Part shown: in pieces, positions 1-7,601 of the stretch
Position numbering within the stretch: position 1 is the stretch's first letter
How the letters are laid out: every line of letters starts with the position of its first letter
Notes under the pieces: model-generated
Told to the model about the DNA's origin: nothing
What the model saw: the letters and a program-made list of their open reading frames with translations, nothing else
Database searches by the model: none
Translations under genes and position numbers: made by a program
Assembly: GCF_030316895.1 (NCBI RefSeq)
Contig: NZ_JASZYV010000001.1
Coordinates: 496,001 to 560,000 of the forward strand
Source of the DNA: Variovorax dokdonensis
GTDB taxonomy: Bacteria; Pseudomonadota; Gammaproteobacteria; Burkholderiales; Burkholderiaceae_C
DNA length: 64,000 bases
Reading direction: 5' to 3'

Positions 1-135
1 CGGATTCCGGTTGCCCACGGGCGCGATGCTGCCGACGTGCCGATCACCATGTTCTTTGGCAACAGCAAGCTGGAGCGCTTCGACATCGTCACCGACGAGA
101 TCGCCGAGCAACCGCAGGCTGCTGCGCTGGCCTGA
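1..135 (+). CDS. C-terminal end of an unrecognised protein (5' truncated)
   Basis: An open frame enters from the left edge of the window and ends at a TGA, giving 44 residues of C-terminal sequence. The tail contains the stretch ITMFFGNSKLERFDIVTDE and ends in an Ala-rich run. I do not recognise the family. It could be the last gene of an upstream transcription unit on the same strand as the VOC-type gene that follows after about 115 bases. That gap shows no clear terminator. The frame has gene-like high-GC codon use, but with so little visible the call is only that a gene ends here. Confidence 0.55.
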   Translation, partial: RIPVAHGRDAADVPITMFFGNSKLERFDIVTDEIAEQPQAAALA

Positions 136-249
136 CGCGACAACCAGCGCCCGGGCATGGCGCGCGGCAGCAGGTGCGCTCGGGGCGAATCAGTGGCACG
201 CTCGAGGGTTGGAGATTCGATGTCCACCTCCAAGCCAAAGGAGTCGCCC

Positions 250-729
250 ATGCAGAAGATCACTCCGTTTTTTTGGTATGCCAAAGACGCTGAAGAAGCC
301 GCGAAGTTCTACGTCTCCATCTTTCCGGACTCGCACATCGGGCGCGTCGTGACCATGCCGAGCGATTCGCCCAGCGGCCCCGCCGGCTCGGTGAAGGTGG
401 TCGACTTCGTGCTCTTCGGGCAGTCGTTCACCGCCATGTCTGCCGCGTACGACGAGTCGTTCAATCACGCAATCTCGATGGTCGTGAACTGCGAGACGCA
501 GGAAGAGATCGACCGCTACTGGGATGCCTTGTTGGCCGGCGGCGGCAAGACCGAAGCCTGCGGCTGGCTGCGCGATCGCTATGGCGTCGCATGGCAGATC
601 ACGCCGACCGTCATCGTCGACATGATGGCCGACCCCGATCGAACCAAGGCCAAGCGCGCATCGGACGCGATGATGACGATGATCAAGCTCGACATCGCCA
701 AGCTGAAGACAGCGTTCGAAGGCGGCTAG
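250..729 (+). CDS. VOC-fold (PhnB/glyoxalase-like) protein
   Basis: A 159-residue protein opening with MQKITPFFWYAKDAEEAAKF, typical of the PhnB-like branch of the vicinal oxygen chelate superfamily (often misnamed 3-demethylubiquinone methyltransferase). A second half-module with GGGKTEACGWLRDRYGVAW is the usual C-terminal signature. Members are small cytoplasmic dimers, and the exact reaction of this branch is mostly unknown. The start was chosen at 250 because AAAGGAG sits six bases upstream. In-frame ATGs at 157 and 220 lack such a site. The TAG stop overlaps, in opposite orientation, the TAG stop of the IclR-type gene. No metal ligand assignment is attempted. Confidence 0.85.
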   Translation: MQKITPFFWYAKDAEEAAKFYVSIFPDSHIGRVVTMPSDSPSGPAGSVKVVDFVLFGQSFTAMSAAYDESFNHAISMVVNCETQEEIDRYWDALLAGGGKTEACGWLRDRYGVAWQITPTVIVDMMADPDRTKAKRASDAMMTMIKLDIAKLKTAFEGG

Positions 730-1574
730 CGCAGCCCCGCCTGCCGATCGGCGGCGCCTACGAGCTGCACCAGGCTCGGGCCGATCTTGTCGATCATCTC
801 GGAGCGCTTCCAGTGAAAACCAGGCACGGCGCAGTTGAACAGCAGCCTGCGCGGACCGTGCTGGAGTCGTGATGCCACGCCGACGGCAAGCACGCCGAAG
901 CCGGCATCGCCCCAGTTGATCGCGAAGCCGCGCTCTGTGTGGTGGGCGAGGCTTTCGCGCATCCCCTCGCTGCAGCGCTCGAACTCGTCGGGCCGCTCGC
1001 GCTGCGCTCTCTCCAGGAACTGCTGCCGCTCGGCGGCTGGCAGCTGCGCCAGCCAGGCGCGCCCCATCGCGGTTTCCAGGATGCTGCGCACGGCGCCCAC
1101 GCCGGGGCGCTTGAGCGTTCCGTCCTCATGGCTGCAGGTTTCCAGATAGACCACGTCCAGATCCATCGTCACGCCCACCGACACGGCGCCTTCGATGCGG
1201 TCGGCCAGTTGCTGCATGGCCGGCCGGACCATGCCGAGCATCGGCGTATTGATGGCATAGGGGTAGCCCAAGGCGACGGCGGCCGGGCCGATGAAGTAGC
1301 GGTCGAGCCGCTCGTCGTGATCCAGGAAGCCCATGGTCAGCAGCGTGCGGCAAAGGCGCGAGACGGTGGGGCGCGACAGCCCCAGCTTGGCCGCGAATTC
1401 GCTGTTGGCATGCGGGCGCGGATCGCCCACGAAGCTCTGCAGGATGAGCAGGCCCTTGGCCAGCGTACCGGCGAAGTAGGGGTCGTCTTCTCGAATGCGG
1501 CGCAGATCCTCGTGATCCTTCATGTTCTGAATGGGTGAGTAGGCCTGCGAGCGATTCTGGGTGGGACGCGCCAT
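726..1574 (-). CDS. IclR-family transcriptional regulator
   Basis: A 282-residue DNA-binding regulator. The N-terminal winged helix-turn-helix is visible in KGLLILQSF and the following FAAKLGLSRPTVSRLCRTLL. The C-terminal half is the IclR effector-binding domain, with the segment VGVTMDLDVVYLETC and a late INWGDAGFGVLAVGVA. Length fits the family. The ATG at 1574 (MARPTQNRS) is preferred because longer versions would run through the divergent promoter region. It is divergent from the acyl-CoA dehydrogenase operon, with 74 bases between the starts, so it most likely controls that operon and itself. A perfect inverted repeat lies in this gap. The effector is unknown, probably an acid or acyl-CoA related to the operon substrate. 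Confidence 0.9.
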   Translation of the reverse strand: MARPTQNRSQAYSPIQNMKDHEDLRRIREDDPYFAGTLAKGLLILQSFVGDPRPHANSEFAAKLGLSRPTVSRLCRTLLTMGFLDHDERLDRYFIGPAAVALGYPYAINTPMLGMVRPAMQQLADRIEGAVSVGVTMDLDVVYLETCSHEDGTLKRPGVGAVRSILETAMGRAWLAQLPAAERQQFLERAQRERPDEFERCSEGMRESLAHHTERGFAINWGDAGFGVLAVGVASRLQHGPRRLLFNCAVPGFHWKRSEMIDKIGPSLVQLVGAADRQAGLR

Positions 1575-1588
1575 GGATTGAATCGTGA

Positions 1589-1603
1589 TTTCAATATTTG
1601 AAA
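1589..1603. promoter_or_regulatory. Candidate IclR-type operator (inverted repeat)
   Basis: TTTCAATATTTGAAA is a perfect palindrome (arms TTTCAA/TTGAAA, 3-base centre) in the 74-base gap between the divergent regulator and the acyl-CoA dehydrogenase operon. A second, overlapping inverted repeat has arms ATTGAA (1577-1582) and TTCAAT (1590-1595). The AT-rich repeat stands out in GC-rich surroundings. A short AT-rich palindrome between divergent genes is the usual IclR arrangement. Function is inferred. Confidence 0.5.
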
Positions 1604-1648
1604 CACCGTGCCGGCGATTGTGAACCTCCTTCATACAGTCCGCCCACC

Positions 1649-2806
1649 ATGATTCGAGACAACGCACAACTCCAGGCCCTGCTGGCCGACATTCGCCAAT
1701 TCGTCCGCGAGCGCTGGCATCCGCTGGAAGATCAGGTCGGCCGCGAGAACGACATTCCGCCGGAGCTGGTGGATGAGCTTCGCCGCAAGGGCTACTTCGG
1801 ATGGAGCATTCCCGAGGCTTACGGCGGCCTGGGGCTCACCACCGAAGAACTGGTGCTTTGCGCCATGGAGCTGTCGCAGTCGTCCGTGGCCCTGCGCGCC
1901 CGGGTGGGCACCAACACCGGCATCGGTTCGGAGGCACTGGTGGCCGACGGCACCGAAGCGCAGAAGCAGCGCTGGCTGCCGCGCATGGCGACCGGTGAAC
2001 TGACGGGCTGTCTTGCGCTGACGGAAGTGCAGGCCGGCTCCGAGGCGAGCAACGTGCAGACCACCGCCAGACGCGATGGCGACCACTTCGTGCTGAACGG
2101 CAGCAAGCGCTTCATCACCAACGCACCGGTGGCCGACGTGTTCACCGTCATCGCCCGCACGGAAGAGGGATCAAAGGGCAGCAAGGGCGTCTCGGCCTTC
2201 CTGGTGGAGCGCGGCCCTGGGCTCACGACCGGCGACCCGTACCGGATGATGGGCCAGGCGGGCTCGTTCGTTTCGGACGTTCACTTCAACGACTGCCGCG
2301 TGCACGAAAACCAACTGATCGGCGGGCGCGAAGGCGCCGGCTTCCAGACGGTGATGAAGGTGCTGAACAAGCAGCGCCTCCACCTGGCCGCCTTGTGCAC
2401 GGGACCGGCGATCCGCATGCTCGACCTGGCGATTGCACACACTTCGCAGCGCAATCAGTTCGGCCAGGCCGTCGCCGAGTTCCAGCTGGTGCAGGCGATG
2501 ATCGCCGACAGCCGCACCGACATCTTCGCGGCGCGATCGATGATCCTCGAGGCGGCGCGGGCCCGGGATCGAGGCGAAGACGTCGCCCTGACCGCATCGA
2601 TGTGCAAGTACTTCGCATCGGAAATGTGCGGACGCGTGGCCGACCGCGCGGTGCAGATGTTCGGCGGCTCGGGCTACGTGGCCAATTTCAGCCCGATCGA
2701 GCGCTACTACCGCGATGTGCGCCTGTTCCGCCTCTACGAAGGCACGAGCCAGATCCACCAGCTCAACATCGCCAAGCTGGCGCTGCGCGAAGCGGGCGCG
2801 AAATGA
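1649..2806 (+). CDS. Acyl-CoA dehydrogenase
   Basis: A 385-residue FAD-dependent acyl-CoA dehydrogenase of usual length, oxidising an acyl-CoA to the 2,3-enoyl-CoA and passing electrons to ETF. Visible are the mid-domain signature CLALTEVQAGSEASN (about 121-135), the FAD-binding KRFITNA region, the C-terminal helical domain with MFGGSGY, and the catalytic-base motif LYEGTSQIHQ with Glu364. The ATG at 1649 (MIRDNAQ) fits the family N-terminus. It opens a four-gene operon and its last bases overlap the next start in an ATGA junction, so the two dehydrogenases are probably translated together. Substrate chain type cannot be read; an operon with a CoA-transferase suggests a carboxylic acid degraded through CoA esters. 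Confidence 0.93.
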   Translation: MIRDNAQLQALLADIRQFVRERWHPLEDQVGRENDIPPELVDELRRKGYFGWSIPEAYGGLGLTTEELVLCAMELSQSSVALRARVGTNTGIGSEALVADGTEAQKQRWLPRMATGELTGCLALTEVQAGSEASNVQTTARRDGDHFVLNGSKRFITNAPVADVFTVIARTEEGSKGSKGVSAFLVERGPGLTTGDPYRMMGQAGSFVSDVHFNDCRVHENQLIGGREGAGFQTVMKVLNKQRLHLAALCTGPAIRMLDLAIAHTSQRNQFGQAVAEFQLVQAMIADSRTDIFAARSMILEAARARDRGEDVALTASMCKYFASEMCGRVADRAVQMFGGSGYVANFSPIERYYRDVRLFRLYEGTSQIHQLNIAKLALREAGAK

Positions 2807-3948
2807 CGCAAGGCAACGTGAACGTTGCGCATGTGCGCGACTTCGTCGATCGGCACTGCATACCGATGGAGTCGCCCGCGCATGTGCACGACCCCGAGGC
2901 CATGGATGCCGCGTTGGCCCGGCTGCGGCCCGTCGCCCGGGAACTGGGCCTGTACCTGCCGCAGATGCCGGTGGCGCAGGGCGGGCTTGGCCTGGGTTGG
3001 GTCGAGCGTGCCGCCGTCTTCGAGGAAGCCGGCCGCAGCTACCTGGGCCCGGCCGCGCTCAACTGCGCCGCGCCCGACCAACCCAACATGATCAGCCTGC
3101 TGCGCCAGGGCACGCCCGCGCAGCAGCAACGCTACCTGGCTCCGCTGGCGGAGGGGCGCATCCGCTCATGCTTCGCGATGACGGAGCCGGCGCCCGGTGC
3201 GGGCTCCGATCCGTCCATGCTGCGCACCACGGCCCGGCGCGACGGAAGCGGTTGGGTCATCGACGGGCACAAGTGGTTCATCACCGGCGCCATCGGCGCG
3301 GCGTTCTGCATCGTGCTCGCGCAGACGGAAGATGGTCCCACGCAGTTCATCGTCGATGCGGACAACCCCGGCTTTTCGCTGGTGCGCGCCATCAAGGCCA
3401 TCGACCCCTATGCGGTGGGCGGGCACGGTGAGCTTCGGTTCCGTGCCTGCCGCGTCGAAGGCGATGCCGTGCTTGGCGAAGTGGGGCAGGGCTTCGCCTA
3501 TGCCCAGCAGCGACTGGAGCCGGCACGCCTGTCGCACTGCCTGCGCCTGATGGGACGCGCGCGCCGAGCGCTGGAGGCGGCGCAAGCCTATGTGTGCGAG
3601 CGCTCGTCCTTCGGGGATCGCCTGGCCGACCTGCAGCAGGTGCAGGCGATGGTGGCCGACTGCCACATCGACCTGCACGCCAGCCGCCTGATGAGCCTGG
3701 ACTGCGCCCGCCGCATGGACGAAGGAACGTCGGTGAAGACCGAGTCGGCCATGACGAAGGTGTTCGTGTCGGAGGCACTCCACCGAATCGCCGATCGCGC
3801 CGCGCAACTGTGCGGCGCGCTGGGCATGTCCGAAGACGACTCGCCGGTCGCATTGATCCTGCGCGAACTGCGGCCCTTCCGGATCTACGACGGCGCGTCG
3901 GAACTGCATCGCGCGACGCTCGGCCGCCGCTTTCTCAAGAGCACCTGA
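2803..3948 (+). CDS. Acyl-CoA dehydrogenase-like protein, Asp at the catalytic-base position
   Basis: A 381-residue acyl-CoA dehydrogenase family protein. It shows the FAMTEPAPGAGSDPS signature near residue 124-139, HKWFITGA, and a C-terminal helical domain ending in RIYDGASELHR. Where the neighbour has the catalytic Glu (YEGT), this protein has Asp363 (YDGA), a variant also found in ACAD10/11-like and other divergent members. The start ATG overlaps the upstream stop (ATGA). Two adjacent, translationally coupled dehydrogenases can form hetero-oligomers, as known for actinobacterial steroid-degrading FadE pairs. That possibility is inference here. It may equally act alone on a different substrate. 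Confidence 0.9.
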   Translation: MTQGNVNVAHVRDFVDRHCIPMESPAHVHDPEAMDAALARLRPVARELGLYLPQMPVAQGGLGLGWVERAAVFEEAGRSYLGPAALNCAAPDQPNMISLLRQGTPAQQQRYLAPLAEGRIRSCFAMTEPAPGAGSDPSMLRTTARRDGSGWVIDGHKWFITGAIGAAFCIVLAQTEDGPTQFIVDADNPGFSLVRAIKAIDPYAVGGHGELRFRACRVEGDAVLGEVGQGFAYAQQRLEPARLSHCLRLMGRARRALEAAQAYVCERSSFGDRLADLQQVQAMVADCHIDLHASRLMSLDCARRMDEGTSVKTESAMTKVFVSEALHRIADRAAQLCGALGMSEDDSPVALILRELRPFRIYDGASELHRATLGRRFLKST

Positions 3949-3970
3949 AACCTAGACCTGGAGACTGAAG

Positions 3971-4945
3971 ATGAAACCACTGAACAAGACACTCTCGCGC
4001 CTGGCGGCAGGCCTGGCATTGGGCCTGGCCGCCTCGATCGCGCTGGCCGCATATCCGGACCGGCCGGTGAAGCTGGTCGTGCCCTTCGCGGCCGGCGGCA
4101 GCACCGACCTCGTCGCCCGCGAAGTGGCCGTCGAGATGGGCAACGCCCTGGGCCAACCCATCGTCGTGGAAAACCGTGCGGGTGCTGGCAGCCTGATCGG
4201 CTCCGAGGTCGTGGCAAAGGCCGCGCCCGATGGCTACACCCTGCTGATGGCGGGGCTGACCAACATCTTCCTGCCCTATGTCCACAAGGGCTTGAGCTGG
4301 AACCCCGTGGACGACTTCACCCCGGTGGGGCTGGTGGCCGACCTGCCGAACGTGATCGCCGTGAATGCCAAGACGCCCTACCAGAAGCTTCCTGACCTGA
4401 TCGCCGCCGACAAGGCCAAGCCGGGCCAGCTGTCCTTCGGATCGGCAGGCGTCGCGACGCCGTCGCACCTGGTGTGCGAGATGGTCAACGAGCAGGCGGG
4501 CATCAAGCTGCAGCACGTGCCCTACAAGGGCAACGCTCCGGCGGTGAACGATGTCATCGCAGGGCACATCCCGGTGATGTGCAACAACCTCGGCGGCACG
4601 CTGCCCTACATGAGCAGCGGCCAGATCCGCATCCTGGCGCAGACCGGCCTGACGCGATCCCCAGCGGTGCCGGATGTGCCGACCTTCGCGGAACTCGGCC
4701 TCAAGGGCCTGGACAGCGGCCTGTGGATGGGCATCGTGGCTCCCAAGGCGACGCCCGACGATGTGATGAGCGCATTGCGCGCTGCCTTGACCAAGGCGAT
4801 GAAGTCGTCGGCGCTGAAGGACAAGCTCGCCAAGCTGGGCGCCTCGCCGCAGGATCCGTCGCCGGCGGCCTATGCCAAGCGCGTCGCTGCCGATCGCCAG
4901 GCTTGGGACCCGGTGCTCAAGCGCGTGGACCTCAAGAGCAATTGA
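3971..4945 (+). CDS. Bug/TctC-family periplasmic solute-binding protein
   Basis: A 324-residue periplasmic receptor of the tripartite tricarboxylate transporter (Bug) family. A signal peptide is evident ([14 protein letters not shown], hydrophobic core, cleavage near ALAAYPDRP). The mature protein begins with [16 protein letters not shown], the usual Bug opening, and has the GYTLLM and PYKGNAP segments. Bug proteins bind carboxylates and related small molecules. No TctA/TctB membrane partners lie in the window, a common situation for the many orphan Bug proteins of Burkholderiales. It sits inside the dehydrogenase/CoA-transferase operon, so it probably captures that pathway's substrate. The stop overlaps the next start by one base. 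Confidence 0.93.
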   Translation: MKPLNKTLSRLAAGLALGLAASIALAAYPDRPVKLVVPFAAGGSTDLVAREVAVEMGNALGQPIVVENRAGAGSLIGSEVVAKAAPDGYTLLMAGLTNIFLPYVHKGLSWNPVDDFTPVGLVADLPNVIAVNAKTPYQKLPDLIAADKAKPGQLSFGSAGVATPSHLVCEMVNEQAGIKLQHVPYKGNAPAVNDVIAGHIPVMCNNLGGTLPYMSSGQIRILAQTGLTRSPAVPDVPTFAELGLKGLDSGLWMGIVAPKATPDDVMSALRAALTKAMKSSALKDKLAKLGASPQDPSPAAYAKRVAADRQAWDPVLKRVDLKSN

Positions 4946-6162
4946 TGAACGCCACGACAGCCCAGGCACCCCTGCACGGGGTGCGTATTCTCGACATGGC
5001 GACCGTGCTGGCGGCGCCGTTTTCGGCCACGCTGTGCGGCGACATGGGTGCCGAGGTGGTCAAGCTGGAACTGCCGGGCGGGGGTGACCCCTTGCGCGGA
5101 CTGACGCCGGTCCATGAGGGCCACCCGCTGTTCTGGAAGACGGCCAACCGCGGCAAGAAGGGCATTTCGCTGGACGTGCGCAAGCCCGAGGGCCGCGCAC
5201 TGTTCCTCAAGCTGATCGCCGGCTTCGATGTGCTGGTGGAGAACTTCCGCACCGGCACGCTCGACGGCTGGGGCCTGGACATCGCCACATTGCACGAAGC
5301 CAATCCGCGCCTGATCGTGCTGCGCCTGACGGGCTTCGGCCAGACGGGGCCGTATGCGCGGCGCCCCGGCTTCGCGCGCATCTTCGAGGCGATGAGCGGC
5401 TTCACGCACCTGACCGGCGAGGCGAGCGGCCCGCCGCAGCACATGAACTATCCGCTGGGCGACGTGGTCGCCGGGCTGTTCGGCGCGTTCGCCATCGCGA
5501 CCGCGCTGGCCGAGCGCAACGCCTTGCCCCACGATCGTCAAAAGGGGGTGGAGATCGACCTGTCGGCCACGGAGGCGATGTCGCGACTGCTCGATCCGCT
5601 GGCCGCCGAACACCGCATCGGCGGCGTGGTGCGCGAACGCACCGGCTCTCGCGCGACCTACACGGCGCCGTCCAACGTGTTTCGCTCGGCAGACGGCGTG
5701 TGGATCACCCTGGTCGGCACCGGCGCACCGATCTTCGCGCGCATCTGCCGTGCGATCGGCCGCGAAGACCTTCTTACCGACCCCCGCTTCTCGGACAACG
5801 CTGCGCGCCTGGCCCATCTGGAAGCGCTGGATCGGATCATTGCCGACTGGTGTGTCTCGATGCCTTTCGCCGAGTTGGCTCAGCGCCTGGACCGCGAGGA
5901 GGTTCCCTACAGCAAGGTGTATTCGATCGTCGACCTGCAGGCCGATCCGCACATGCAGGCGCGCGGCGCCTTCATCGACCTGCCCGACGAGCAGTTCGGC
6001 AACGTGCCGGCACCTGCGCCCGTGCCCCGCTTCGTGGGACGCGAAGGCGTTCGTCCTGCCGGCACCGGCCCGCGCACCGGGCAGCACAACGAAGAGGTGT
6101 ACCGCGCGCTGGGCCTGGACGAGGCTCAGCTGTCGACGCTTGCGCAAGCGCGGGTGATCTGA
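4945..6162 (+). CDS. CaiB/BaiF (class III) CoA-transferase
   Basis: A 405-residue class III CoA-transferase, moving CoA between carboxylic acids through an aspartyl-CoA thioester. The N-terminus GVRILDMATVLAAPFSAT and DMGAEVVKLE are standard, and the catalytic Asp is most likely Asp173 in the LGDVVAGLFG motif. The ENFRTGTLDGWG segment is also typical. The start is the ATG sharing its A with the previous TGA. As last gene of the operon it probably activates the imported acid to its CoA ester for the two upstream dehydrogenases. Substrate identity cannot be read. A second family member lies near 49 kb in a similar module. Confidence 0.93.
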   Translation: MNATTAQAPLHGVRILDMATVLAAPFSATLCGDMGAEVVKLELPGGGDPLRGLTPVHEGHPLFWKTANRGKKGISLDVRKPEGRALFLKLIAGFDVLVENFRTGTLDGWGLDIATLHEANPRLIVLRLTGFGQTGPYARRPGFARIFEAMSGFTHLTGEASGPPQHMNYPLGDVVAGLFGAFAIATALAERNALPHDRQKGVEIDLSATEAMSRLLDPLAAEHRIGGVVRERTGSRATYTAPSNVFRSADGVWITLVGTGAPIFARICRAIGREDLLTDPRFSDNAARLAHLEALDRIIADWCVSMPFAELAQRLDREEVPYSKVYSIVDLQADPHMQARGAFIDLPDEQFGNVPAPAPVPRFVGREGVRPAGTGPRTGQHNEEVYRALGLDEAQLSTLAQARVI

Positions 6163-6196
6163 GAGGACCCGCCGCCACGCCGACGACGGACGCCGC

Positions 6197-7594
6197 TCAG
6201 CCGCGCGGCGGCTGCGGCCAGGGCGCCTGCTCGCCGCGCACCTGTTCGTAGGCGCGCGACACCTTCAGCACGCCCAGATCGTCGAAGCGCTTGCCCGCGA
6301 TCTGAAGGCCGATGGGCAGGCCGCCCTTGTCGTAGCCGCAGTTGATGGACGCAGCAGGCTGCTCCGACATGTTGAACGGCACGGTAAAGCCGATGTGCTC
6401 CAGCGGCCGCAGCGGGTCGTTGGTGGGCGAAGGCCAGTCCGCGGGCGCCGGCATGTTCGGCGACACCGGCGAGAGCACATAGTCGAACCGGGCGCAGGCC
6501 GACACGGCGGCGACGCGCGTCGCATGGAACTGGCTGAAGCCGCGGAACACATGCTCGCCGCTGAACTCCGCTGCGCTCTCGGCCCACTGGCGGATGTAGG
6601 GCAGCACCTTGGCGCGCTGCTCGGGCCGCAAGGCGCGCATGTCGATCAGCGAACGCATGCGCCAGAAGTGGTCCATGCCGTCGAGCATGGCCTGCGACAT
6701 GAAGGGCAGCATCGGCTCGACGATGGCGCCGGCCTCTTCGAGCTGGCGGGCGGCGCGCTCGACGGCGGCACGCACCACGGGCTCGACGGCCAGGCCGCAG
6801 CCGGCATCGAGCAGAAGCCCAAAGCGCACGCCGCGCAGATGTTCGGGGCCGACGCTGGCGACGCTGGCCCAGTCGATGTCCTGCGCGGGCAGGCTCATGC
6901 TGTCCCGTGCATCGGGCCGCGACAACACCTGCATGGCCAACGCCGAATCGGCGACGGTGCGCGTCATCGGGCCGGCGGCGCGCCCCATGTAGGGCGGGTC
7001 GATCGGAATGCGGCCCAGGCTGGGCTTGAGCGTGAACACGCCGCACCAGCTGGCAGGCAGGCGCAACGAGCCGCCGATGTCCGTGCCCAGGTGCAGCGGG
7101 CCGTAGCCTGCCGCCGTTGCAGCGCCCGCACCGGCGCTCGAACCGCCGGGCGTCCGCGTCAAGTCCCAGGGATTGCGGGCCAGCTTGTGAAAGCTCGACA
7201 ACCCGGACGACAACATGCCGTAGTCCGGCATGGTGGTCTTGCACAACACGACCGCGCCGCTTTCCTTCACGCGCGCCGCTGGCGGCGCATCGGCCGCGGC
7301 CGGCTGCAGGTCGACCGCCGCCGTGCCCGCAGGCAGCGGGTCGCCCCGCGTCGCGATGTTCTCCTTGATGGACAAGGGCACGCCATCGAGCGGCCCGAGC
7401 GGCTCGCCGCGCTGCCAGCGGGCCTCGGCATCGCGTGCCTGCGCCAGCGCCTGCTCGGGCCGCAGCAGCCAGGTGGCCTGCAGTTGGGGTTCCCATTGCT
7501 CGATGTGGTCGAGCACGGCCTGGGTCACTTCGACCGGCGACAGCCGGCGCTGGCCATAGGCCGCGACCAGCTCGGTTGCACTCAATTCATGCAC
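6197..7594 (-). CDS. Amidase signature family amidohydrolase
   Basis: A 465-residue amidase-signature enzyme hydrolysing an amide to acid and ammonia. The Ser-cisSer-Lys triad can be placed at Lys77 (SIKEN), Ser152 (GGSSAG) and Ser176 (TDIGGSLRLP). It is the last gene of a minus-strand unit whose upstream members form a peptide-type ABC importer, so the transporter probably supplies an amide or small peptide that this enzyme cleaves in the cytoplasm. The chosen start is a GTG seven bases after the substrate-binding-protein stop. The only nearby ATG is out of frame. GatA of the glutamyl-tRNA amidotransferase is an alternative within the family, but no gatB or gatC is adjacent. Confidence 0.9.
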   Translation of the reverse strand: MHELSATELVAAYGQRRLSPVEVTQAVLDHIEQWEPQLQATWLLRPEQALAQARDAEARWQRGEPLGPLDGVPLSIKENIATRGDPLPAGTAAVDLQPAAADAPPAARVKESGAVVLCKTTMPDYGMLSSGLSSFHKLARNPWDLTRTPGGSSAGAGAATAAGYGPLHLGTDIGGSLRLPASWCGVFTLKPSLGRIPIDPPYMGRAAGPMTRTVADSALAMQVLSRPDARDSMSLPAQDIDWASVASVGPEHLRGVRFGLLLDAGCGLAVEPVVRAAVERAARQLEEAGAIVEPMLPFMSQAMLDGMDHFWRMRSLIDMRALRPEQRAKVLPYIRQWAESAAEFSGEHVFRGFSQFHATRVAAVSACARFDYVLSPVSPNMPAPADWPSPTNDPLRPLEHIGFTVPFNMSEQPAASINCGYDKGGLPIGLQIAGKRFDDLGVLKVSRAYEQVRGEQAPWPQPPRG

Positions 7595-7601
7595 GTCGCG
7601 C

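Noticed and set aside
157-249. Earlier start codons (157, 220) for the VOC-type gene
   Set aside because: The ATG at 250 has AAAGGAG at ideal distance and matches the family N-terminus.
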